A stretch of DNA of 64,000 nt. Origin: Paraburkholderia susongensis (lineage in GTDB: Bacteria > Pseudomonadota > Gammaproteobacteria > Burkholderiales > Burkholderiaceae). Made by a program: the position numbers and the translations under genes. The stretch covers positions 186,001 through 250,000 of the forward strand of contig NZ_FXAT01000008.1 of NCBI RefSeq assembly GCF_900177725.1. Direction: 5' to 3'. Positions 9,743 through 18,939 of the stretch are shown here, piece by piece (position 1 is the stretch's first letter; each line of letters opens with the position of its first letter). The notes beneath the pieces are model-generated. The model saw only the letters and a list, made by a program, of their open reading frames with translations, was not told the origin of the DNA and made no database searches.

Positions 9743-9924
9743 GTCGGCATCCACGCGGGCACCCGCCGGCTGTTCGCGTCAATCACGCGAGCGACCGCGC
9801 TGACCGTCGCGCTTTTGAAAGGAGTCCAGTCGGACCAGTTGCACGACGCGTGCGATGGCGCGGCGTCCTGGGCCGCAGCCCGGCGCCGCGCCGCGCAAGC
9901 CGGGTGTAGGTGGATCGCACGCAT
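9724..9924 (-). pseudogene. bcsZ: bcsZ remnant: cellulase gene with its catalytic core deleted in frame
   Basis: A 66-codon frame starts 2 bp after the bcsB stop and ends inside the bcsC start, exactly where bcsZ belongs. Residues 26-52 read ASCNWSDWTPFKSATVSAVA then RVIDANS. This aligns with the start of mature BcsZ (E. coli AACTWPAWEQFKKDYISQEG then RVID). The rest, SRRVPAWMPTCPAPC, resembles the extreme C-terminus of BcsZ (E. coli GELLPDW near its end). About 300 residues of GH8 catalytic domain are therefore missing while the frame is kept. The N-terminal match is seen directly; the C-terminal match and the single-deletion reading are inference. Confidence 0.75.
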
Positions 9925-9926
9925 GC

Positions 9927-12242
9927 CTAGCTCCCGCCGGTGCGGCGCACGGCGAGGCGGGAAAGCGCCCAGAACACCGCCAGGGCGACGGCGAGCCCCG
10001 CGAGAATGCCGGCTATCGCCAGCAGAGACGGGTAATTCGAGACGAAGATCCAGATCCGGGCATACCACGGCACTTCGCCGACAAAGTAGGGTTTGCCGAG
10101 CAGAAGGCTGTCGATCTGCGCGCCGCGCACGAGCGTCAGGTCACCGTAAACCGGCGATGGCCGGCGGTCGTCCTGCAACACGTCGAGCACGCTAGCGAGT
10201 TGACCGGACGAAGTCGCTGCGAGCGCAACGACACTGCGTCCAGCCTCGAGCGGAGACTCGAAGCCGATCAGCGCGCCGAGTGGCCCGGAGGTGCTCATGA
10301 CCGTTTCTCCATCCGGCGTCCGGGGCCGGTGGTCCCCGTCCGCCGGCCAGTTGGTCCAGCTCTCCTTGCGCTGCTCGCGCATGCGCAGCGCGGTATCGCC
10401 TTGGCTGATCAGCAACGGCAAGCCCTTGCCCCATTTCGCGAGCAGATCGGCCGCCGAGCCCGTGCCGATCACGAGCAGATCGCGCCCGCCGACAGAAGCG
10501 ACATCCTTCGCCGGGACCACCTCGACGCGCAGAGCCGGCAACCCGGTCCACGCACCCATGTTGCCGAGCAACGTCAGCACGGCAGCCTCGTCAGCGGCGT
10601 CCGGCGCATCGGGAACGACGATCGCCGTATCGGAAAGATCGGCCATCCGCGTGAAGGGGAAGCCGCTGGTTGCGAAGTACGCGAGGTTGGGCATCGCCGT
10701 GAAATGCACGAAGCCGCTGAAATCGATCGTCGAGTTGGGATCGATCGCCGCACGGGCTACGTCGGCGGCCGTGGACGCGCACAACCCCGCTTTCTGCGCA
10801 TCCATATGAAACTGGAACTGGAGTTGATTGTTGTCGGCGACCCGGAACGCGGGCACCGGCACTTCGTCGGATGCCCCCACCGCGGTACTGGTCAGCAAGG
10901 GGACATTCAGGCGGAACCCCTCCGACCCGTCGTGCGAGGGCCGCAGGCGCTCCGAGCGCACCAGCTGGTCATTGATGCTGACGTTGAGCATCGAGTCGTT
11001 GTAGGTCGACGGTGCGGTGTAACGGTAGTGCACGTCGAGGGGGGCGCTTTGGCGCGCCCACGCATAAAGGTCGGGGGGGACGCGCAGGTTGACGCGGATC
11101 TGCGGCGGGTTGAAGCCGGAGACCTGCAATTGCTGCGGGTCGTCAACGAGATCCAGGAACGGAACCGGGCGATCTATCGGCGCCCACTTCGGTGCGTCGT
11201 AGGGCCGGCGGACCGGGCCTGGATCCACGGACCTGATCTGGTCGCTGCTGCCTGTCATGCCCGCATGGCCGAGCACGAGCGCAAAGGCAGCCGTCTGCAG
11301 TTCCTTCTCGTCGCGGCCGGCAAGCACGAGCAGCTTGCGTCCCGACTGCGGCGGGCTGGCCGGGTTCGCCATCACCGTGACTGTTGGGCCATTGATTTGC
11401 GGCAGCGAGAGTCCTTGCGGCACGGCGCCGGGCATGGCCAGCACGATTGCCTGCGAGTCGGCAGGGGGCGTGTTGAGCACGCTGAAGTGCGCATGACGGT
11501 AATCAGCGAGCTCGCCGAACCACGATGCGACGACGCCGGCTGTGCGCAGCGTCGACAGCGGCGCGTTGGGCGGCAGCACGAACGGCAGGCTCAGCGGCCG
11601 GTTGTCCTGCCGGTCGAAGAAGGGCCTCGGTAATAGCGCGAGGTTGTCGGGCAGCGCCACTCCCGACGTGGTCAGCGTGAGCGACGTCGCCGGACTGATA
11701 TCGGTCCACAGCGACGAATGATAAGGATCCTCGCACGCGTCAGTGGTGTAGTGCGCAACCATCTGCAGCTTGATCTGGTTGTAGTCGGTAAAGAGGAGCG
11801 GGTCGAGATCGATGGTGCGGGTTACCTCCTTGCCCGCATCGTCCTTGTCGAGCGGCAGTGTTGCGACATCCACGCCGTTGAGCTGCACCTTGATATGCGA
11901 AAGCGAAGGGATCAGCGACGGCGACCAGGCCATATCGAGCTTGAGCCTGGCGGACGTCACCACCTCATCGGTGCGTACGCCGACATTCAGCGTCCCGTTC
12001 GGAGACTCGCCGCGCAACGCCATGGGCCCGAAGTTGCCCATCTGGCTCAGGGTCAACACGCGAGTCCGGGTTGGGCCAGTTGGCGGTGTACCGGTTGATT
12101 GCGGCGAGGGCGCTGAAGAAGGAGGCTGCGTATCGGACGTTGCCGTAGCGGGTGAGGGCGCGGCGCTAGTTGCGGCGATGTTGAAACCGAGGAGCAGACT
12201 CGTGCACAGTGCGGTCAGACCGACGTGAATGAATACGCGCAT
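9927..12242 (-). CDS. bcsB: BcsB, periplasmic cellulose synthase subunit
   Basis: The 771-residue protein has an N-terminal signal peptide (MRVFIHVGLTALCTSLLLGF), a Pro/Thr/Ser linker, the carbohydrate-binding and flavodoxin-like repeats of BcsB (VTRTIDLDPLLFTDYNQIKL, DACEDPYHSSLWTDI), and one C-terminal membrane anchor (LLAIAGILAGLAVALAVFWA). It partners BcsA and guides the glucan across the periplasm. It is the first gene of the bcs operon; 139 bp separate it from the diguanylate cyclase upstream, on the same strand. Confidence 0.93.
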   Translation of the reverse strand: MRVFIHVGLTALCTSLLLGFNIAATSAAPSPATATSDTQPPSSAPSPQSTGTPPTGPTRTRVLTLSQMGNFGPMALRGESPNGTLNVGVRTDEVVTSARLKLDMAWSPSLIPSLSHIKVQLNGVDVATLPLDKDDAGKEVTRTIDLDPLLFTDYNQIKLQMVAHYTTDACEDPYHSSLWTDISPATSLTLTTSGVALPDNLALLPRPFFDRQDNRPLSLPFVLPPNAPLSTLRTAGVVASWFGELADYRHAHFSVLNTPPADSQAIVLAMPGAVPQGLSLPQINGPTVTVMANPASPPQSGRKLLVLAGRDEKELQTAAFALVLGHAGMTGSSDQIRSVDPGPVRRPYDAPKWAPIDRPVPFLDLVDDPQQLQVSGFNPPQIRVNLRVPPDLYAWARQSAPLDVHYRYTAPSTYNDSMLNVSINDQLVRSERLRPSHDGSEGFRLNVPLLTSTAVGASDEVPVPAFRVADNNQLQFQFHMDAQKAGLCASTAADVARAAIDPNSTIDFSGFVHFTAMPNLAYFATSGFPFTRMADLSDTAIVVPDAPDAADEAAVLTLLGNMGAWTGLPALRVEVVPAKDVASVGGRDLLVIGTGSAADLLAKWGKGLPLLISQGDTALRMREQRKESWTNWPADGDHRPRTPDGETVMSTSGPLGALIGFESPLEAGRSVVALAATSSGQLASVLDVLQDDRRPSPVYGDLTLVRGAQIDSLLLGKPYFVGEVPWYARIWIFVSNYPSLLAIAGILAGLAVALAVFWALSRLAVRRTGGS

Positions 12243-12381
12243 CGAAAACCTCGATTGACGTAGTCACTGCATGGATTGATGGAACTATTCGCACTAAAGA
12301 TAGGATATTCGTCAGCAATATGCCGATTTATATTCAACTGATATGCATTTCAAATAATTCACCGTTTTCGGGCGTGTGGTG
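12243..12381 (-). promoter_or_regulatory. Probable leader/promoter region of the bcs operon
   Basis: This 139-bp gap is clearly richer in A/T than its flanks and holds no ORF of note. It lies directly ahead of bcsB, so it is the likely place for an operon promoter. No confident -35/-10 pair could be fixed by eye, and no hairpin with a T-run follows the cyclase gene, so read-through from it is possible. Confidence 0.35.
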
Positions 12382-13671
12382 TCAGCCAATTTCAACACGG
12401 TTGCGCCCGCCATCTTTGGCCCGGTACAGAGCCAGATCCGCACGCTTGACGATGGCCTCGACGTCATGCTCGCCAGGCAACTGCTCGGTCACGCCGATAC
12501 TGACTGTGAATGACACCGGCTTGCCAAGCCGCCAGTTATGCTCGAAGTTCTGCTGCTCTATCGTGCTGCGCAGGGTTTCAGCGATGCCTGCCGCTTCCCG
12601 GATATCCACGCCGGGCATGGCCGCGACGAACTCCTCGCCTCCCCATCGGGCAAACACGCCAATGCGCCTGTCGGCACTCATCATGACCTTGGCGAGTGCG
12701 CGCAGCACGTCGTCGCCAATATCGTGGCCGTAAGTGTCGTTGATCTTCTTGAAGAAATCGATGTCCATGATGAATACCGAAAGCTTGATGTCGGTTCCGA
12801 AAAGTGTCTCGACCGTCTCGATGAACTCTCTGCGGTTCGGCAGTCCGGTCAGCTCATCCGTCACGGCCTGCTTCTGAAGCAGGTCCATCAGTCGAACACG
12901 ATCGGTGATATCGCGAATGACAGCGGTAAATTCGATCAGTCCACCTACGTTAATTTTCGATATCGCGATCTCTACCGGCAGCAGGGAACCGTCCTGATGC
13001 TGTCCATAGACGCGATTGCGCTCGTCCATCTGCCGTGAACGCACAGGAGATCGGGCGAACTGATGAACGTACTGAGGATGATTCGCCCGATAGCGCTCAG
13101 GGATAAGTTGCGTAACAGGTTGTCCCAGCATTTCGCTTGCCTGGTAGCCGAAAAGGTTCTCGGCGGCACGATTGAACAACGTGATGCAGTGTTGCTGGTC
13201 GATCGTGATGATGGCGTCATAGGCTGCGTCCACGACAGACCGAAAGCGGGAGGTGGTGAGTTCCAATTCGTGGGACAACAGCATCTTCGAGGTGATCTCA
13301 AGGCCTGTCACCAGTATTTCAGGCGCTGAAGGATCGCCTTCGGTGCGCGTGGGCCGCAGCGGCTTCAACGACAGGCGCCACCAGTGTGTCCCGTCTCTCA
13401 GGTCATAAGCCTGCTCGAGTTCCTGCGCGACTCCCGAATCAAAGCACTCGTGAATCTTTTGCCTGAATTCGGTACGCGCATAATTGGGAACAAGCGTGTC
13501 GAGCGGCGCCGGAAAGGACCTGATACTCCCAGGCCTGCCGCCGGTCATCTGGATAAATTGATCGTTGCAGGCCGAAATAACAAACTGGCCCCGCTCGTCG
13601 CGTCCAATTGTTGCAACACTCGCGGCGATTTCGTCGACGAGCTCCCGTATCCTGTAGATCCAATCAGCCAT
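12382..13671 (-). CDS. PAS-GGDEF diguanylate cyclase
   Basis: The 429-residue soluble protein has two PAS-like sensor regions (residues about 1-130, and a clearer one with NRAAENLFGYQASEMLGQ) followed by a GGDEF domain with an intact active site, GGEEF at 344-348. It should make c-di-GMP from two GTP. The inhibitory I-site would be RxxD ending five residues before GGEEF; here it is RRIG, so product inhibition is probably weak or absent. No membrane segment is visible. It sits upstream of bcsB on the same strand and may feed the PilZ and GIL receptors of the cellulose machine. Confidence 0.9.
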   Translation of the reverse strand: MADWIYRIRELVDEIAASVATIGRDERGQFVISACNDQFIQMTGGRPGSIRSFPAPLDTLVPNYARTEFRQKIHECFDSGVAQELEQAYDLRDGTHWWRLSLKPLRPTRTEGDPSAPEILVTGLEITSKMLLSHELELTTSRFRSVVDAAYDAIITIDQQHCITLFNRAAENLFGYQASEMLGQPVTQLIPERYRANHPQYVHQFARSPVRSRQMDERNRVYGQHQDGSLLPVEIAISKINVGGLIEFTAVIRDITDRVRLMDLLQKQAVTDELTGLPNRREFIETVETLFGTDIKLSVFIMDIDFFKKINDTYGHDIGDDVLRALAKVMMSADRRIGVFARWGGEEFVAAMPGVDIREAAGIAETLRSTIEQQNFEHNWRLGKPVSFTVSIGVTEQLPGEHDVEAIVKRADLALYRAKDGGRNRVEIG

Positions 13672-13746
13672 TCTGCCTCCGGGAAGAGATTGACATGGTT
13701 GCCCGTAGATTGTCCTGAGTCACCTGGCCGCCGGCATCCAGCGGTG

Positions 13747-14655
13747 CTAGTGTGCCTGCGGCTGAACGCCGGGATCCGGCTGCATGCCACGGACGCGCTC
13801 GCGCAGCCACGTGCCGAAGGCGTCATGCACTTCCGCATGCCGCAACGCGAAATCGACCGTTGCCTGGAGGTAACCCAGCTTGGTGCCGCAGTCATAGCGC
13901 TTGCCGACGAACTCATAAGCGAGCACCTGCTCGTCTTTGAGCATGGAATGAATGGCGAGAGTCAACTGAATCTCTTCGTTCGCAGCGGGTTTCAGCGAGT
14001 GCAAATGTTCGAAGATGCTGGGCATCAGCACATAGCGCCCGGCGGCGCCGAAGCTCGACAGCGCTGCTTCGGGTGATGGCTTCTCGACAATGCTGCTAAC
14101 GCTGATCACCCGTTCGTCCCAGTGCTGGCCACCAACCACACCATGACTCGACGCGTCGTATGACTCGAATTCCTCGACAGCCAGCACGGACGAATCGTAA
14201 TGGCTGAAAAGATGCACCATTTGGGCGAGAACGGGAGGCTGGCCGTCAAGCAGATCGTCGGCAAGAAGTACCGCGAATGGCTCGTCGCCGATCAGTTTCT
14301 CTGCACAGAGCACCGCGTGACCGAGACCGAGCGGCTCAGCTTGCCGCACATAAATGCATTTGACCTCAGGTGGCGTGATGCTATGCACGAGGTCAACGAG
14401 GCATTGCTTTCCGCGTGCTTTCAGAACGTGTTCGACTTCGTAAGATTCGTCAAAGTGATCTTCAATGACACGTTTTCCGCGGCCAGTCACGAATATCAAC
14501 TCGGTAATGCCGGCAGCTATCGCTTCTTCAACGGCGTATTGAATGAGCGGCTTGTCGATAACCGGCAGCATTTCCTTAGGACTCGCCTTGGTTGCCGGTA
14601 AAAAGCGCGTATCGATTCCCGCTACCGGAAATACAGCCTTGTGAACTTCGAGCAT
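13747..14655 (-). CDS. galU: GalU-like UTP-glucose-1-phosphate uridylyltransferase with altered motifs
   Basis: The 302-residue protein aligns along its length with GalU, which makes UDP-glucose for cellulose and exopolysaccharide. Conserved parts include FLPATKASPKEMLPVIDKPL, RQAEPLGLGHAVLCAEKLIG, SIVEKP and RYDCGTKLGYLQATVDFALR. Two signature positions differ: the nucleotide-binding GLGTR reads GIDTR, and the usual QLTDAI reads QLTLAI. The DNA reads these clearly, so they are not frame errors. It may be a divergent paralogue with changed activity, and the main galU would be elsewhere. It lies 75 bp upstream of the cyclase gene on the same strand. Confidence 0.82.
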   Translation of the reverse strand: MLEVHKAVFPVAGIDTRFLPATKASPKEMLPVIDKPLIQYAVEEAIAAGITELIFVTGRGKRVIEDHFDESYEVEHVLKARGKQCLVDLVHSITPPEVKCIYVRQAEPLGLGHAVLCAEKLIGDEPFAVLLADDLLDGQPPVLAQMVHLFSHYDSSVLAVEEFESYDASSHGVVGGQHWDERVISVSSIVEKPSPEAALSSFGAAGRYVLMPSIFEHLHSLKPAANEEIQLTLAIHSMLKDEQVLAYEFVGKRYDCGTKLGYLQATVDFALRHAEVHDAFGTWLRERVRGMQPDPGVQPQAH

Positions 14656-15145
14656 GATGACCTCACCGCTTCTGGTAGAGGGGGCAGTACATTCATAGAG
14701 TATGACCCGGATCCGCTTTTTATGAAGAATTCGATGCCGTGGATCAAGGAAAAACTTGTTGTACGACTCTTGATATCCTCACATGCCGAATTGGCCCGGC
14801 GACAGCCATTCCGGATTCGACCTGTTTGAGCAGCACTGCGAATCGTCCTAACAAAATACAATACATTTCTACGGATTTCGATGTGTCCGCGAGAACAGCT
14901 CAACGGTGCGGACGCTTGCGAGATCGTCTTCGCGAGTGTCAGGCCGAGTGTCAGGCACGACAGACGTCGTGGTACGCCGACAAGTGCATCGGTTCGAAGG
15001 CGGAATATTTAGTTGTATTTAAGTTAATAACTCAGGCAAGCGCAGCAACTGTGCACAGGCACGGTACCGGGCGCGCCGAAATCGCCGGCTGGGCATTGCC
15101 CTTGCGGGCGACACGGCCAGTTCACGGCAAGGACAAGGACAGCTC
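14656..15145. other. Divergent intergenic region between galU and glgP
   Basis: About 490 bp without a convincing gene. Short open frames here have no recognisable product. The part next to glgP contains an A/T-rich stretch around 15006-15030, and an AAGGACA-type ribosome binding site precedes ATG 15146. Promoters for both divergent genes should lie here but no consensus pair is clear. Confidence 0.4.
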
Positions 15146-17647
15146 ATGACCGACACGCTCCCCCTGAAATCACCGTCCGGCGCGGAACCTGCGCGCAGCG
15201 GTCCTGGTGTCGCCGCGCTGCAGCGCGATATCGTCGACAATCTGATCTGTTTGCAGGGCCGGTATCCGGAGATTGCAACCCCGCACGACTGGTACATGGC
15301 ACTTGCCTACACTGTTCGTGACCGGATGATGACACGCAGGGTCGCCACGACGTACGCCTATGTGGCGCGCGGTGCGAAGATCGCCTGCTATCTGTCCGCC
15401 GAGTTCCTGATCGGCCCGCAACTCGGCAACAACCTGATCAACCTGGGCATCGGCACCAATGCGCGCGATGCGTTGCAGGCACTCGATGTCGACCTCGACA
15501 CCGTGCTCGCGATCGAGGAAGAACCGGGGCTTGGCAACGGCGGGCTGGGACGCCTCGCGGCCTGTTATATCGACTCGCTCTCCACCCTCGAAATTCCGGC
15601 TATTGGCTATGGCATCCGCTACGAATTCGGCATCTTCGACCAGGAGATCCGTGACGGCTGGCAGGTGGAAGTCACCGACAAGTGGCTGCAGAAGGGCAAC
15701 CCCTGGGAGATCCTGCGGCCTGACGTTGCCTTCTACGTGAACTTCGGCGGCCACACGGAAAACGTGACCGATGCGCAGGGTCGTTTTTGCGTGCGATGGA
15801 CTCCGGCATACACTGTCAAGGGCGTGGCTTGCGATACGCCGATGCCGGGCTTTCGCGTCAACACGTGCAACACGCTGAGGCTTTGGAAGAGTGAGGCAGT
15901 CGAGTCGTTCAATCTTCAGGACTTCAACGCCGGCGATTACTACGAGGCCGTGCACGAGAAGGTGAGGTCCGAAACGCTGTCGAAGGTGCTCTATCCGAAC
16001 GACGAGCCGGAAGCTGGCAAGCGCTTGCGGCTCGCGCAGCAATATTTCTTCGTCTCATGCTCGCTGCAGGACATGCTGCGCCTGCTCGCGCTCAAGGGTG
16101 AACCGATCAGCCGCTTTGCGGACGTGTTCACCGCTCAACTCAACGACACGCATCCGTCGATTGCCGTCGCCGAGCTGATGCGTCTGCTGGTAGACGAACG
16201 ACAGGTGCCGTGGGACGAAGCCTGGGAGATCACGCGACGCTCGCTCGCCTATACGAATCACACGCTGCTGCCCGAAGCGCTCGAAACGTGGGGGTTGCCG
16301 CTGTTTCAGAACCTGCTGCCGCGACTGCTCGAAATCATCTACGAGATCAATCGCCGCTTCCTCGAAGAGGTCCGGCAACGCTATCCGGGCGATGACGAAC
16401 GCGTCGCCCGCATGTCGCTGATCGACGAGACCGGTGCAAAGCGCGTGCGTATGGCGCATCTGGCAACGATCGGCAGCCATGCGGTGAACGGCGTGGCCGC
16501 GCTCCATTCGGAACTCCTCAAGCAGACTGTGCTGCGGGATTTCGCCGAACTATGGCCTGAGCGGTTCCTCAACGTGACCAATGGCGTCACGCCTCGCCGC
16601 TTCATGATGCTCAGCAACCCGGGCCTTGCAACCCTGCTGGACGAAACGATCGGCGAAGGCTGGGTGACCGATCTCGCGAGACTGCGCAAACTCGATGGGC
16701 ACGCCGACGACATCGCGTTTCAGGACCGCTGGCGCAGCATCAAGCAGACCAACAAGGAGAGGCTCGCCGCGCGTATCAGCAGCGCGACCGGCATTGTCGT
16801 CGACCCGGCCGCACTATTCGACATTCAGGTCAAGCGCATCCACGAATATAAGCGGCAACACTTAAACGCGCTCTTCATCGTTACGCTCTATCTGCGCTTA
16901 CGGCGCAATCCTCAACTCGCACTGACGCCGCGCTGTTTCGTGTTCGGCGGCAAGGCCGCGCCCGGCTATGCGATGGCCAGGCTCATCATTCGCCTGATCA
17001 ACGGCATCGCTGAAGTCGTCAACAACGATCCGGCGGTAGGCGGGCGGCTAAAGGTCGTGTTCTTTCCGGACTTCAATGTAAAGAATGCGCATTTCATCTA
17101 CCCGGCCGCCGATCTGTCCGAGCAGATTTCGACTGCCGGCAAGGAGGCCTCGGGAACCGGCAACATGAAGTTCATGATGAACGGCGCGCTGACCATCGGC
17201 ACGCTGGACGGGGCCAACGTCGAAATACGCGATGAAGTCGGCGACGAAAACTTCTTCCTGTTCGGCCTGACTGCGGATGAGGTGGAACGCGTCAAACGAG
17301 CAGGCTACCGCCCGATCGAGTACGTGAATGCGAACGAAGAGTTGCGAGAAGCGCTGGATCTGATCGCAGGCGGATGCTTCTCGCGTGGAGATGCCGGGAT
17401 GTTCCGTCCGCTAGTCGACAATCTGCTGCACGTGGACCCGTTTCTCGTCCTTGCGGATTACGCCGCTTACGTCGCGCGCCAGGAGGACGTCAGCGTCGCC
17501 TGGCAGAACACGCGGCGCTGGACCCGCATGTCGATCCTGAACACCGCGTATGCGGGCAAGTTCTCGTCCGATCGCGCAATCAGCGAATACTGTGAGCGGA
17601 TCTGGAATATTCGCCCGGTGAAGATCAGCCTGGAAAGACAACCCTGA
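15146..17647 (+). CDS. glgP: Glycogen/starch/alpha-glucan phosphorylase
   Basis: The 833-residue GT35 enzyme releases glucose-1-phosphate from glycogen using pyridoxal phosphate. Characteristic stretches are CYLSAEFLIGPQLGNNLINL, EEEPGLGNGGLGRLAACYID, VKRIHEYKRQHLNAL, and the PLP-lysine region EASGTGNMKFMMNGALTIGT. Length is normal for the family. It is divergent from galU; the product glucose-1-phosphate is the GalU substrate, so the pair links glycogen breakdown to UDP-glucose supply. Confidence 0.95.
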   Translation: MTDTLPLKSPSGAEPARSGPGVAALQRDIVDNLICLQGRYPEIATPHDWYMALAYTVRDRMMTRRVATTYAYVARGAKIACYLSAEFLIGPQLGNNLINLGIGTNARDALQALDVDLDTVLAIEEEPGLGNGGLGRLAACYIDSLSTLEIPAIGYGIRYEFGIFDQEIRDGWQVEVTDKWLQKGNPWEILRPDVAFYVNFGGHTENVTDAQGRFCVRWTPAYTVKGVACDTPMPGFRVNTCNTLRLWKSEAVESFNLQDFNAGDYYEAVHEKVRSETLSKVLYPNDEPEAGKRLRLAQQYFFVSCSLQDMLRLLALKGEPISRFADVFTAQLNDTHPSIAVAELMRLLVDERQVPWDEAWEITRRSLAYTNHTLLPEALETWGLPLFQNLLPRLLEIIYEINRRFLEEVRQRYPGDDERVARMSLIDETGAKRVRMAHLATIGSHAVNGVAALHSELLKQTVLRDFAELWPERFLNVTNGVTPRRFMMLSNPGLATLLDETIGEGWVTDLARLRKLDGHADDIAFQDRWRSIKQTNKERLAARISSATGIVVDPAALFDIQVKRIHEYKRQHLNALFIVTLYLRLRRNPQLALTPRCFVFGGKAAPGYAMARLIIRLINGIAEVVNNDPAVGGRLKVVFFPDFNVKNAHFIYPAADLSEQISTAGKEASGTGNMKFMMNGALTIGTLDGANVEIRDEVGDENFFLFGLTADEVERVKRAGYRPIEYVNANEELREALDLIAGGCFSRGDAGMFRPLVDNLLHVDPFLVLADYAAYVARQEDVSVAWQNTRRWTRMSILNTAYAGKFSSDRAISEYCERIWNIRPVKISLERQP

Positions 17648-17878
17648 AAGCAGGTTGACCCGCGCGCAGGAAAAGGCCGTGCATCCGTGCGTTCGCTTCG
17701 ACGATTTATCGGCCTGGTTTAAGTGATGCACATGATCGCGAAAGGACAGATGAGTGCACTCTCAGCACCCATCCGTCCGCCGCTGATCAATTCCATAGTC
17801 TCGCAATATACGCGGTACTTTGCATATCGATCGCTGCCGCCCTTTGATCCTGACTGCGACAAAGCCAATCAAAGCCGC
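17648..17878. other. Convergent intergenic region
   Basis: About 230 bp between the end of glgP and the end of the sugar-binding protein gene. I see no gene and no clear hairpin-plus-T-run terminator in it. Confidence 0.3.
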
Positions 17879-18832
17879 TTAGTGCGGCGACGACCAGCCC
17901 TTGTAGCTGCCGATGTTGTCGCGCGTGATGAGCGTGGGCGTCATTTCGATCATCGGATTGGCGGGATTCTTGCCGTTCATGATGTCGTAGCCTACCTGCA
18001 CGGCCGTTTGCGCCATCTTCCACGGATCCTGGCTTGCCGAGGCCTGCACGAGCGTATCGGACTTCAGCGCCGTTTCGATATCGGGTGCGCCGTCCACCGA
18101 GGTAATCACGATGCCGTTGCGGTGCAATTGCTTCGCCGCCAGATCGCTGCCCATAGCTTGCGGATCGTTGATGGTGAACACGCCGGCAAGCTGCGGGAAG
18201 CGCGTGAGATAGCCCTGCATGGCGTTCATGCCGCCTTCGCGCGAGCCCTTGCCGTCCTGGTCGTCGGAGAGGATCTTGATATCTGGCGACTTCGCGAGCA
18301 CTTGCTTGCAGCCGGTCACGCGGTCGATCACCGCCGAAACCTGCGGTCCGTTCTCGATGATCACGTTACCCTTGCCGTTGATCTTCTTCGAGAGGTACTC
18401 GCACGAGATCTCGCCGGCCTTCACGTTGTCGGTCTGCACGGTGGCGTTGGCGCCCGCGGCAGCCACGTCCACGGCCACCACCACGATGCCCGCGGCGCGC
18501 GCCTTGCGCACGGCGGGCTCGATCGCCTTCGGATCGGAGGCGTTCAGCAGGATCATGTCGACGTGCGCCGAGATGAAGTTGTCGATCTGCGTGAACTGCT
18601 TGTTCAGATCGTAGTCGGCGGATACGGCGGTGACTTTCGCGTTCGGGTTGATCTGCTTCGCCTTCGCTTCCGCGCCTTGCACGATCGTCACGAAGTAAGG
18701 ATTGCCAAGCGAGCCCACGGTGACGCCGATCGATTTCAGTTGCTTGTCGGCGGCGTGCGCGCCTTGCAGAGCGAAGCCGAGCGTAAGTGCGGCAGCGGCG
18801 CGAACAGCGATAGCGGCCTTTTTCTTGAACAT
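17879..18832 (-). CDS. Periplasmic sugar-binding protein of an ABC importer (RbsB/FrcB type)
   Basis: The 317-residue protein has a signal peptide (MFKKKAAIAVRAAAALTLGF, cleavage near AHAAD) and a type I periplasmic binding fold: KSIGVTVGSLGNPYFVTIVQ, DMILLNASDPKAIEPAV, and TINDPQAMGS. It captures a simple sugar and delivers it to the permease. It is last in a ROK-ATPase-permease-binding protein operon, 107 bp after the permease, with a GGAGAC ribosome site before the ATG. A separate gap promoter or mRNA processing could raise its dose. The substrate (fructose, ribose or another monosaccharide) cannot be read from sequence. Confidence 0.9.
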   Translation of the reverse strand: MFKKKAAIAVRAAAALTLGFALQGAHAADKQLKSIGVTVGSLGNPYFVTIVQGAEAKAKQINPNAKVTAVSADYDLNKQFTQIDNFISAHVDMILLNASDPKAIEPAVRKARAAGIVVVAVDVAAAGANATVQTDNVKAGEISCEYLSKKINGKGNVIIENGPQVSAVIDRVTGCKQVLAKSPDIKILSDDQDGKGSREGGMNAMQGYLTRFPQLAGVFTINDPQAMGSDLAAKQLHRNGIVITSVDGAPDIETALKSDTLVQASASQDPWKMAQTAVQVGYDIMNGKNPANPMIEMTPTLITRDNIGSYKGWSSPH

Positions 18833-18939
18833 GAGTATGTCTCCAAAGGGTCCAGTTGGGGTGTGTCGTGCAGTGCGGACTCAGGAGGACCTGCCTGCGC
18901 CCGCTGTCGGGTATGAAGTCGGTACGTGAGCAGGGCGTA

